A DNA stretch of 64,000 nucleotides from Eurosta solidaginis. Taxonomy: Eukaryota > Arthropoda > Insecta > Diptera > Tephritidae. The notes under the pieces are model-generated. The model worked only from the letters and a program-made list of their open reading frames with translations. It was not told the origin of the DNA and searched no databases. A program made the position numbers and the translations under genes. Of this stretch, positions 54,898-64,000 are shown in pieces. The number at the start of each line of letters is the position of its first letter. Positions within the stretch are counted from its first letter, which is position 1. Location of the stretch: NCBI RefSeq assembly GCF_040869045.1, contig NC_090321.1:136577689-136641688 (forward strand). Direction: 5' to 3'.

Positions 54898-56137
54898 TTG
54901 TTCTCTTGGGTCTCCGCTTCAAGCCGCTATCTCCGCACGATGTGCAGTCGCCGTCTTCAATTCCCGTGGTTATCTTTGCAGAAGCAGGGAGGCCACGCGT
55001 GGGTTGACACAGGTCCTTATGGGAGTCTGTGTTCAGAGCCAGAATACAGCGTTAGTCAGGAGTCGTCTCAACTGAGCCTGCACCACCAACTTAATGGCGA
55101 CGTGCTTCGAACGTACTTGAAGACCTGCCAAGGTTTTAACGAGATGGAGACGATGCCGATATTAACCTACCAGCCGTTTCGGCAAGGTGTCAGCCTTGCT
55201 TATTAAGGTAGTAGCCTATCGTCATCGCCAGCCCGTAGCAATCAGTTCATAATCATATTTCCAGTTTTGGTCAAGAGGATCTTACTGGTCTCGATCCTGT
55301 GGATGCTTGATGGGGTATTTTAGGGCGGCATCTTATCGCCCTTCCACCGGAACTTTGGGATGTGTTGCCCTTAGAGCAACACATTCCCATTTTTCCACTG
55401 GATTGCTCGTTTTGTTTCGCCCTGAGTACTTAATTCACTCAGTACCTCCCGTCTTGTGGGAAGCGTTCCTCTATCCACCACCTGAGGAGGCGCCCGGTAG
55501 GGGACCGACACCCCCGCGGTTAAAGTTAAAGTTAAAGTTAAAATTAAAGTTAAAGTTAAAGTTAAAGCTAAAGTTAAAGTTAAAGTTAAAGTTAAAGTTA
55601 AATTTAAAGTTAAAGTTAAAGTTAAAGTTAAATTTAAAGTTAAAGTTAAAGTTAAAGCTAAAGTTAAAGTTAAAGTTAAATTTAAAGTTAAAGTTAAAGC
55701 TAAAGTTAAAGTTAAAGTTAAATTTAAAGTGAAAATGAATATTAAAGTTAACTGCAGAGGATATCAAGTCTCAAACGTATGTTTCCTATTTCAGTTACCA
55801 TAAACCTATAATTTCAATTATAAATATTCCTGAATAACCTATGTATGTACATATCGTAAGATAATAATAAACATTTTTTAACCAGTATTAACTTCTCATT
55901 TATTCAATAAAAGTAAAAAAGTTGTTTTCTTATCGGACACCACGCTTAAAAAGTGTAACTTGAATTAATATCAAAAAAAAAAACTTGAATTAATATCAAA
56001 GAAAACAAAATGTTGCATAAATATTATAATTACATAAGTTGATAATATGCGATAGCTTTACCGTGGCAGTCCCCGAGTGCCACACGTCCTTTTTTTAATA
56101 TAATGGAGCGAACGGTACTATTTGCCGCTTGAAAATA

Positions 56138-56157
56138 ACTGTTTTTGACTGCGCCAC
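56138..56157 (-). other. Primer-binding site, tRNA-Ser type
   Basis: The minus strand reads AAGTGGCGCAGTCAAAAAC at the LTR edge. TGGCGCAGTC is the primer site reported for 17.6/297-type elements. Confidence 0.8.
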
Positions 56158-56836
56158 TTACGGAATTACCTTTTTGTGAGGTACTCCAGGTATGTGCTTC
56201 AGCACAGTAATAAAAGTTCTAGTACTTGATTTGCTATATTTAGCAAATATAACTCATGTTTTTGCCACATTCAGCAAAAATCGTAACCTTTTTTCCAAAG
56301 TTTAAATAAATCAACACTTTTTAATAGGGTTTTGTTTATTTTTTTATACCCTTTTTAATTTAGCATAAATTAAATTAATAAAGCACTTTAGTTTTTGTCT
56401 CAAACTTAACTTTTTGTATTTTTGTGACTGAGCAAGGTAAAAAGCAATCAAGACTATTCAATTTCCAAAAATGTACAAGACTGTTAGTTATGACGGAAGA
56501 GCTTGACAAAAATATATAGTTTCCTGTATTATAATTAGAGATAACATTAAGTTTACAGTGAAAGAGCTAAATGATAAGATGGTTTCCGCTCTATTGGAAA
56601 TGCGTACAGCTAACGATTAAAATAATTTAAGCTATACATATTTTAACATAGTTAGAGGAGCAGACTTTACACGTACACTCAACAGCTTATCGTTAACATG
56701 ATTTGTAGATAGAATTTGAGTGTAAAAGAAATGAGAACAACGAAACGAAACAAGTCCAATAAGAACTGAGAATGATGATAATAAGTGATCGAAGCAGTCG
56801 TGTGACATACTCATGATGTTAACAGAGTATTTTACT
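56155..56836 (-). repeat. 5' LTR of the errantivirus-like element
   Basis: 682 bp. The minus strand starts AGTAAAATACTCTGTTAACA and ends TAATTCCGTAAGT. It matches the split 3' LTR (36060-36760, the short AT-rich segment after 40487, and about 43275-43446) at roughly nine bases in ten by eye. Confidence 0.85.
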
Positions 56837-56840
56837 CGCA

Positions 56841-57700
56841 CGATGGTATGTTCGAACACGAAGTAATGCCTTTTGGTCTGGTCAATGCACCTATGTATTT
56901 TCAAGAGATGATACTTCACCTAATCTCGGGCTTAGGAATAAAAAACGAGTTATTAGTTACGTGGACGAGGTAATAATCGCCACAACAATGGTAGATGAAG
57001 GAAAGGAGGTATTGAAATAATTCCTAGAAGCAGTAAGGCGCACGGGCCTAACTCTACGACCTTCTAAGTGCATGTTCCTACAAGAAGAGGTAAAATTTCT
57101 GGGACACGTTGTGAACGGGAACAGCACACATCCAGCTAGAGAGAAAATAGAAACAATTGAGAAGCTCTCCCGATCAAAAGCAGCTACGGAGGTCCGAAAA
57201 TTCTTGGGTCTTACCGGGTTTTTCGGAACTTTGTGGAACGGTATAGCCACATTGCAGAGTCATTAACTAAGCTTCTTAAAAATGACACATCATTCGTATG
57301 GGAGCAGAAGCAAGAGGAGGCATTCCAACAATTAAAGTCAGCGATTTCCAGCAAGCCAATACTAGTTGTGCATAACATCGAGAAGCGACATGAGGTGCAC
57401 ATAGATGCAAGCACCCTTGGGCTGGCAGGCATGCTGTTACAGGAAGACACGGATGGGTAGAAACCGGTGTCATTTTACAGTAGGCAATATAGTGATGCAG
57501 AAAAGAAGAATGCAAACCATGAACTGGAAGTTGTGGCCATCGTAGAGACTTCCGACAGATTCCGCATGTATCTCCTGGGAACGCAATTCAACGTTATTAC
57601 GGACTGCAAGGCAGTAGCAAGAACTAAAGCAACAACACCTCTCCCACCCCGAATAGCAAGGTGGTGGCTACGGCTGCAATAGTACAATTTTGAATGCTAT
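56841..57700 (+). pseudogene. Gypsy second half of RT and RNase H
   Basis: This continues the RT cut at 36059: VMPFGLVNAPMYFQEMI, then SYVDEVIIA at the YxDD position (DE instead of DD), LRPSKCMFLQEEVKFLGHVV and RKFLGLTGFF. RNase H follows with EVHIDASTLGLAGML, YSRQYSDAEKKNANHELEVV and VITDCKAV. Frame breaks are at about 57019, 57235 and 57460. The altered catalytic box and stops show a dead enzyme. Confidence 0.85.
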
Positions 57701-57939
57701 CATCGAAGTGGGGAAAAGATGCAGCACGTTGACTGTCTAAGCCGGTTACCATCATTACCACCGAAAGATCCGATCACAGTGCAGAACAGGTGTTATTCCT
57801 AGAGCACAAGGGCGAAGATTGGGTTTATGCCATACAGGATTCGGAGCTTAGAGAGATTGCTCAAAAAGCAATGTCACCAAACGCAGCTCAAACGCAAACC
57901 ACGACTACCTAATCCACGCCGCACGGTTATTCAGGAGAC

Positions 57940-58800
57940 TGGGCAAGGGCCGAAGATTAGTGGTGCCACGAGCTATTAGTTGGCGAGTCCCGAAATCATG
58001 CCACGATGATGCAGGCCATTTTGGAGTGGATAAGACTCTGGAACGCCTTAGTTAAGCACCTTTTGTTTAAGCGTATAAGACGTTACGTCAAGTCGTACAT
58101 CGTTTCCTGCCCGAAATGCTGTTTAAATAAAGTGAAAGGTGGGAAACAAGACGGCCAAATGCACCTAATGGAAGTGTTGCTTATCCCTTTCCGGTCAATT
58201 CATATAGACCATCTGGGTCCGTTTCCACGCAGCAAACTGGGCAACCAACACATCATAGAACTAGTATGCATTTTCACGAAATATACGCTTTTGGAACCAG
58301 TCGGGAGTATTAAGACTTTATGTATACTTACCTTGCTGCGTAGGGTGATGTCTATCTTTGGGCAGCCGCTGAAGATTACCACAGACCCTGGAACGGCCTA
58401 CACATCGAAGGAATTCCAATCATTCATAGAAACATACGGTATACCAAATGTGAAGAACGCAGTTCGAACCCCAAGGGAAAATGGGCAAGCCGAGCGTGTG
58501 AAACGAAAGATTCTTGCAGCTATGAGAAGTTCAGTGGAAAAGTCAAACGAGTGGGACATGTCACTACCCACAATCCAGTGGTCCATAAATTTCCAATGTA
58601 ACTCTACTGCGAAAGTCGGCCCGAACGAACTGGTATTCAATTTCAATCTGCTTAACGTAAGCGAGAATCGGTTAATTCAAGCTTTTCATGACGATTCATC
58701 ATTACCGACAGAACAGGTATCCAAGAAGGAAGTGGCTAAAATGAATATTGAAGCCGAACGGCTCAAGTGGAAGCAACGATATAACCGTAAGCATCAATGA
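57940..58800 (+). pseudogene. Gypsy integrase
   Basis: The zinc-binding region (HDDAGHFG near 57998, then CPKCC) leads into a 264-codon frame (58006-58798). The catalytic core has HIDHLGPF with the first aspartate, TTDPGTAYTSKEFQSFI with the second, and PRENGQAERVKRKIL with the glutamate at the expected spacing. The C-terminal part continues past the stop at 58798 with GQLVVIDHVPGATGQTYKL and KYKGPY. The core triad is intact, so this is one of the better kept domains of the element. Confidence 0.85.
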
Positions 58801-59085
58801 CCATACCAATACCACGAAGGGCAACTGGTCGTCATTGACCATGTTCCAGGAGCAACAGGCCAAACTTACAAGTTGAAACCGAAGTATAAGGGTCCGTACT
58901 AAAGTTCTGGATTATGATCGATTTGTCATCGAGGATCTACCTGATGCACAACGCACGAGTCGGCGGTATGCTAACGTATTCTCTAGTGATCACATGAAGT
59001 CATGGTGCTCAACTTCACGAGATATGGACCAGGGCAACCATGCAAATGAATCCCAGTCTGACGACGACTCGTCCTAGAGGACGAA

Positions 59086-59270
59086 TGTCAGGACCGGCTG
59101 AGCTGTAAGTGATCTGGTAACACTTAGAAGAGATTTTGGAGAATTTAACTTTTAATGGAGTCTTCTTGGTTATACTGTCATGGAATATACATAAACCATC
59201 TACAATTAATAAAGGCCATATTTCAATATAATTAAAATAAATTACAAAGCTTTTAAATTGTTCTCTTCAT
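59086..59270 (+). repeat. Start of the gypsy 3' LTR
   Basis: TGTCAGGACCGGCTGAGCTG follows the purine-rich AGAGGACGAA. AATAAAGGCC at about 59207 may be the poly(A) signal. The right end was not located, and the 5' LTR is not in the window. Confidence 0.6.
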
Positions 59271-60002
59271 ATTTTTAGGCTCATATAAATATTGGAAAAT
59301 ATCCCATGATTATGTGATGGTGTTAGTATTTTTTATGAAAAATGTGTGATGTGGTTGGAATTCTAGGTGAAAATGGCAAAAAGCGGTTAGCGTTGGTTGG
59401 CAGGGTATTTACCAAAATTCATACGCGCCTAAAAGTATGTGGATTATAATTATAAAAAAATCCTAAAATAAATAGACAGCTGTCATCAAAAAATTGCAAT
59501 TTCGCAGAAATGGAAATATTTCTGCATTTTCTTTAAATAGCGCTTTTTGACTGCAAATATAGGTAAGTACTTTTGCAACATTTATTTTTGGTTTTTAGAT
59601 AACTAACAATAATTTGTTTCTAGAGTATAGCTAGATTGGATGGGAATCTGAAAGTTGCGTCAAACACATGCGCTTCAGCATGATTGCATAAAGACGGGGT
59701 ATCACCGGAATGAGCTGGCTGCTTGGGATTTCTCCTGGCGATTGAAGCCGTGTTATTTAATTAGTAACTTTGTACATCAACCGCAGAGAAACAAGCGAAT
59801 TCGCGAGAATCTTTAAAAGTGGAAAGAATAGAACTTGGTAACATTGCGTCTGGTCACTGATGTTTGAAACCCTTGCCTTGTAAAGCGGTCAGAGAATACA
59901 AAAGTTTGGTTTTATATTGGATCTTGGGTCGCAGATGTAGAGGCGCCATTTGGCGAAACAGCACACTGCCAGGTAGAGCGTCTTTTCCGCTGTCTCGAGT
60001 TA
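59271..60002. other. Noncoding sequence, no gene recognised
   Basis: Short frames only. It includes AGTACTTTTGC and AT-rich spacer; nothing matches other parts of the window. Confidence 0.5.
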
Positions 60003-60260
60003 GAACAGGTGTTACGGTTGACAAAGACAGACGGCGGGCCAACAGATGCGCACACAAGCATAAATTCAGCGCGTCCCCAATCACCATCCCCGCCAAAGAG
60101 GTTGAAGATGCCATCGTGCATGCTAAACCATCTAAAGCAGTAGGCCCAGATGGCATAGCCTTGCCGATGCTTAAAAACCTAGGCAAAGAGGGATTCAATA
60201 ATCTAGCGCATGTCTTTAACTTGTCCCTGTCCACCTTCGTCATCCCCGAAAGATTCCGGC
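60003..60260 (+). pseudogene. LINE fragment of the copy A/B family
   Basis: VDKDRRRANRCAHKHKFSAS, PITIPAKEVEDAI, SKAVGPDGIALPMLKNLGKE and VFNLSLSTFVIPE match the linker and RT start of copy A (14530-14790) closely. Only about 250 bp are left. Confidence 0.85.
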
Positions 60261-60299
60261 AACGAAAATGTGGACCCGGCGATGATCCAAAATACAGAT

Positions 60300-62150
60300 C
60301 TCACATTAGCACCATTTAATTTATGTAATTTTGCTTCATTTCCGTAGTTTTATTGATTTTTATTTCTTTTCATTTTATTCTGTTTCTTTTTATTTCGTTT
60401 CTTCTTATTTCATTCCATTTCCTTTCTTTTTTTTTTAATTAATTTCATTTCATTCCATTTCACTTAAATTATTTCTTTAATTTAACTTGAAATCGTTCCG
60501 TTTCATTTCATTCCATTTAATTTTATTTTGTTTCACTTCATTTCTTTTTACTTGATTTAATTCCTTTTATTTTCATTTCCATATCATTTAATTTTTTTTA
60601 AATCTCATTTCATTTCATATAGTTTCATATCATTTCGTTTTATTTCTTTTCATTTCCATATGATATATATTGTTTTCATTTCATTTTATATCATTCCGTT
60701 TCATTTCATATAGTTTTTTTTTCTTTATTTTCCATATCATTTCACTCAATTTCGTTTGGTTCCGCTCTATTTAGTTTCATATTATTTCATTTCGTTTAAA
60801 TTCGTTTCAATACATTTCGCTTGATATTATTTCGTTTCACTCAATTTCAATTGGTTTCTCTCAATTTCATTTCGTTTCTTCCATTTTTTTTTTAATTGTG
60901 TTTAGTTTAAATTTCGTTTTATTTTTATTTCATTGTATTTTATTTTTAATTTTATTTCATTTGGTTTTATTTCATTTCATATTACTTCATATCAATTTCA
61001 TTTAATTTCATTCCACTTGATTTCGTTTTGTTTCGTTTCGTTTCATTGTATTTCATGCCGTTTAATACTTCATTCCATGCCATATTGCTTCATTTCATTT
61101 TATTTTTTTTCACTTTTTTTCGTTTCATTTTAATTTCATACAACTCCATTTCATTTTATTTTATAATATTTTATTTTGTAAAATTTTATTTATTTTTACT
61201 CTATTTTTATTTTATCTATTTTTGTTTTATTTTATTTTAATTTTTCTTATTTTGTTTTGTTTTATTTTATTTTAATCTATTTTTGCTTTATTTTATTTTA
61301 CTTTATTTTATTTTGTTTCATTTTATTTTATTCTATTTCGTCTGATTTTATTCTATTTCATTTCAATTAATTTCTATACTTTTAATTTCATTGAATATTG
61401 TTTCGTTTCCTTTCATTACCACTTATATTACTTCTTTTAATCTAATTTTGTTTCATATCATCTTGTTACATTTTTTCTTCTTTTAGTTTTATTTAATTCA
61501 TTCCATTTCATTTCGTTTAATTTAATTTAATTCCATGTCATTTCATTTTATCTTATTTAATTCCATTTCATTTTGTTTCACTTCATAATATTTTATTATA
61601 TTTAGTTGCATTTCATATATGTAGTTTCATATCATGTAGTTTTATTTCTTCTCATTTCCATATGATTTACATGTTTTTTATTTCATTTTATATCATTTAG
61701 TTTCATTTCATACAGTTTCATTTTTGTTTCTTTTCCATATCATTTCATTTTTTATATATGAAATTAAGTATTTTTTTCTGTTTCACTTCACTTCTTTCCG
61801 TTTCATTTAATTTCTTTCATCTCACTTCATTCAATTTTATTTCATTGAATTAATTTTTCTTTTGATTCGCTCCACTCTATTTTTGGTATGCCGATTCACT
61901 TTATTTAATTTTATTCCATTTCATTTTTTTTTAGATTCACCCCAACTTATTTTTTTACTTTATTTATTTTATTTCATTTTATTTTATTTTTATTTATGTA
62001 CTTTAATGAATTTTTCTTTTATTTTTTTTATTTTGTTTTGTTTTGTTTCATTTTACTTTATTTAATTCAATTAATTTGTTATTTTTTATCGTTTTCAATT
62101 TTATTTCATTTTATTCTATTGTTATTTTATTTTAATTTTTTTTATTAAAA
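60300..62150. repeat. Long TTCAT-rich low-complexity tract
   Basis: About 1.85 kb of degenerate TTTCATTTCATTTTATTT with almost no strand exchange of pyrimidines. It is the complement type of 26576-27060. Frames in it encode only F, S, I and L runs and are not genes. Confidence 0.9.
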
Positions 62151-63019
62151 ATGTGAATTATATAAAATTGATATGAAATTTATAAATTGAAAAAGAATTA
62201 ATAGAAAGTATGGAACATTTTGTTGGTATTTTTTGTACGTAAAAAAGTTAATAAAAAATTGGAGCATTTTTCATTCCGCATGTGGAATTTTTGGGTATTA
62301 GGAAAACGGTTTTTGGATATTTTAAAGGACGGTATGGCAACAATACACATTGACGTTCAAAGCTGACGTTGGCACCTAAAAGTATGCAGTCGTTGCCGAC
62401 TGACAGCTCACACGTACACGAAATATCACATTTCATCATGGATAACATCCGCACACTGCCTATACAAAATTATCAACTTTTTTAGTCGCGCATTATCCAG
62501 TGTTTTACACAGTTTTGGTTGGCACGGTAATTTTTCTTTTATTTTTACATATATGTATGTCTTTCTTCCAACTTTGTGGACATTATTATTTATATCTAAA
62601 TTAAAATAAATTAATTTGTTGTTGGAAACATGGTTCTGCACCGAATCATCCCCTGAACTGCTACCTCCCTCCTCGATCCTGGGTTTGGTTGCTAAATCTA
62701 CCGATTTCTAGGACATCACGCAAAATTCGGAGATGCGGTTGGAACGAAAATTTATGAGAGTGGTTGTTGCTTAGGAAAATTCTATCATTTAAGAAATGTA
62801 TAAGAACATTTTGCTATACTGAATATTTGAGTTATTTATTCGACAATTCAGCGATTCCAAATGCCTTAAATTTAATGAATATATTAATCAGTATCACACA
62901 TTAGAAAGCCCTACACAAACCTCCAACATCATTACAACAGCAGTAGGTGGACCCGAAACACATTGAAGTGCCGGAAAGGGCAGAAAAGTCCAGCTTATAA
63001 AAAATTAATTAATAAATTT
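62151..63019. other. AT-rich intron sequence
   Basis: No gene or repeat recognised beyond AT-rich runs. Confidence 0.5.
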
Positions 63020-63236
63020 AAGGCGCGATAACCTTCTAGAGATTTTAGGCCGAGTTTCTCTTCCAATTTTTGTCGTGCTCCTTTTAATTTTTCCTAAAAA
63101 TTGGCGGACGGGACCACTTGTTTTATGCGGCCTCCGAACGGTATATGCAAGGCAGATGAGTTTTCTCTGAGAGCTTTTCATGGCAGAAATACACTCGGTG
63201 TGCTTGCCAAACACTGCCGAGGAGCAGTTTAATTTT
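63020..63236 (-). mobile_element. tRNA-derived SINE, minus copy, 5'-truncated
   Basis: The reverse complement matches the SINE body from CGGCAGTGTTTGGCAAGC through TCTGCCATGAAAAGCTCTCA to GGTTATCGCGCC and a short AT tail at the left. The tRNA-like head is missing. It lies about 240 bp before the RyR exon. Confidence 0.8.
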
Positions 63237-63463
63237 TAGAAATTTTGAGCGATTCTGGACGATAAAAATTAACACATACTTTTTTTGTACCAACATATAC
63301 GGCGAAAATTTAGGCAACTTTTTAAAATAATGCTTATATTTGTATGGTATTTCCAATTTGTTTGCTATATTTCGCCATATTTTCATAACAACTTAAATAC
63401 ATATGTACATACACATGTATGTATGTAAGCACGTTTACGTAAATCTTTAACCATGTTTATTTT

Positions 63464-63477
63464 ATTTACTCCTGTAG
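63464..63477 (+). promoter_or_regulatory. 3' splice acceptor
   Basis: The pyrimidine-rich TTTACTCCTGTAG precedes the first codon of the exon. CTTTAACC about 33 bases upstream could hold the branch site. Confidence 0.75.
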
Positions 63478-63855
63478 GCCGATATACCGTCTGCACCAGT
63501 ACAACAGGGCCCAAAACAGTTGAGCTCTTCTACATTAGGTCAACCAACTATAGAGTCTTCTGGCGACGAACTATTTGATGCGGAATGCCTAAAGTTAATA
63601 AATGAATATTTTTACGGCGTAAGGATATTTCCTGGACAAGATCCCACTCATGTGTATATCGGCTGGGTTACAACCCAATACGATCTTCACAGTAAAGAAT
63701 TCAATAAATCCAAAGTACGCTGTGGTTCGGTTATTATTGAAGATGTATATGGGGCGGTAGTAGATCGTATTGACCGTCAAAGCTGTTATGTCGTAAGAGC
63801 AGACGAGCTTTTTAATGAAGTAACTCAAGATTCCTCTGGAAAAGGTGCCTCACAG
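63478..63855 (+). CDS. RyR: Ryanodine receptor, one internal exon
   Basis: The exon encodes 126 residues: [55 protein letters not shown], then [20 protein letters not shown] and GKGASQ. It belongs to the SPRY-containing N-terminal half of the insect ryanodine receptor, the tetrameric Ca2+-release channel of the sarcoplasmic and endoplasmic reticulum. The acceptor is TTTACTCCTGTAG (AG at 63476-63477) and the donor GTAATA at 63856. The exon length is a multiple of 3 and both ends are phase 0. The stretch [20 protein letters not shown] looks less conserved than I expect for this region, so a diverged duplicate should be excluded. Neighbouring exons are outside the window. Confidence 0.88.
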
Positions 63856-64000
63856 GTAATAATGATTATATTGGAAGTTTTTCCGAATTGTTTATTTGAA
63901 TATTTATTATAAACTTTCCGTCGAGTGGTTTTTTGTTGAAGCGGAAAATCTGAAAATTATTACCCAATAAACAACTTAAAAAAATAAAATAAATAAATAA
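63856..64000 (+). other. Start of the next RyR intron
   Basis: It begins GTAATAATG. The remaining 145 bases are AT-rich with no further exon. Confidence 0.75.

Larger units (their letters stand above)
50325..55518 (-). mobile_element. R1-clade-like LINE, near full length
   Basis: It ends with poly(A) (T run 50327-50352 on the + strand) and begins near 55518 with CCGCGGGGGTGTCGGTCCCC. ORF1 with three zinc knuckles, endonuclease, RT and a C-terminal zinc finger are all present, with few breaks. Both sides are (GTTAAA)n, so the exact duplication cannot be read. Confidence 0.9.
49826..56095 (+). repeat. Hexamer-bearing repeat, copy 2, split by a LINE
   Basis: The head is at 49826-49938 (TTAAGCTATTGCATAGATTT, AAAAAACCGTAAGGGATATT). 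Array halves lie at 49939-50324 and 55519-55750 and the tail at about 55888-56095, with the same GTGGCAGTCCCCGAGTGCCAC hairpin as copy 1. The R1-clade LINE (50325-55518) lies inside the array. Confidence 0.85.
36060..56836 (-). mobile_element. Errantivirus-like LTR element, minus strand, heavily invaded
   Basis: It is flanked by CGCA (36056-36059 and 56837-56840). On the minus strand: 5' LTR (56836-56155), tRNA-Ser-type primer site, gag (49713-48692), part of pol (48317-47720), purine tract (43457-43447), 3' LTR (43446-36060, split by inserts). The LTRs end with ACT and AGT-like bases as in the gypsy/17.6/297 group. The rest of pol and any env are missing. Confidence 0.85.
34297..59270 (+). 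mobile_element. Ty3/gypsy element, split in RT by a 20.8-kb insertion
   Basis: Gag, protease and the first half of RT are at 34322-36055. The second half of RT, RNase H, integrase and the 3' LTR start are at 56841 to about 59270. At the split the left half ends in FLT and the right half starts with a DGMF motif, the usual continuation in gypsy RTs, and CGCA is duplicated. The 5' LTR is missing; the left edge abuts the satellite. Confidence 0.85.

Noticed and set aside
60933..62065. Phe/Ser/Ile-rich frames resembling membrane proteins
   Set aside because: They come from the TTCAT-rich tract and are pure low complexity.

Overview
The window is eukaryotic, AT-rich and almost entirely transposable-element (TE) DNA. 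It fits a large intron of a brachyceran fly. The only host coding sequence I can support is one complete internal exon of the ryanodine receptor (RyR) at 63478-63855 on the + strand, with an AG acceptor and a GT donor. Everything upstream reads as intron filled with nested TEs. The TE types (Jockey-like and R1-clade LINEs, gypsy, copia and errantivirus-like LTR elements, hAT, tRNA-derived SINEs) are those common in flies. A tephritid is my best guess, but that is inference.

Layout. 1-4396: a + strand Jockey-superfamily LINE split by a TG...CA insertion (1696-3043) with a near-perfect 5-bp duplication. 4397-6080: a short degenerate repeat and a minus-strand LINE fragment. 6081-8007: a dispersed repeat carrying ~150-bp tandem units; an opposite-orientation relative lies at 46430-47380. 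10100-18568: a minus-strand gypsy-type element with a SAP-like Gag, whose gag is broken by two copies of one LINE family, each with a 12-13 bp target duplication. 20795-26575 and 31452-34290: two copies of a composite repeat (foldback palindrome, then a fused LINE remnant, then a 123-bp satellite). The first copy is invaded by a copia element, two SINEs and a Harbinger-type MITE. 27435-31197: a young LTR element with 647-bp LTRs differing at 5 sites and a 4-bp duplication. It has lost reverse transcriptase but keeps a 676-codon Gag-protease-integrase-tail frame.

34297 to about 59270 is a Ty3/gypsy element cut in its reverse transcriptase by a 20.8-kb, minus-strand errantivirus-like element (36060-56836, CGCA duplication). 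That element is itself invaded by a hAT inside a MITE-like element, a 215-bp insert carrying a hammerhead-like motif, two copies of a (GTTAAA)n-bearing repeat, and an R1-clade LINE sitting inside one of those hexamer arrays. 60300-62150 is a TTCAT-rich low-complexity tract.

No TE gene here looks fully intact. The best preserved are the young LTR element and the R1-clade LINE. The window is a stratified record of insertions whose order can be read from split reading frames and target-site duplications.
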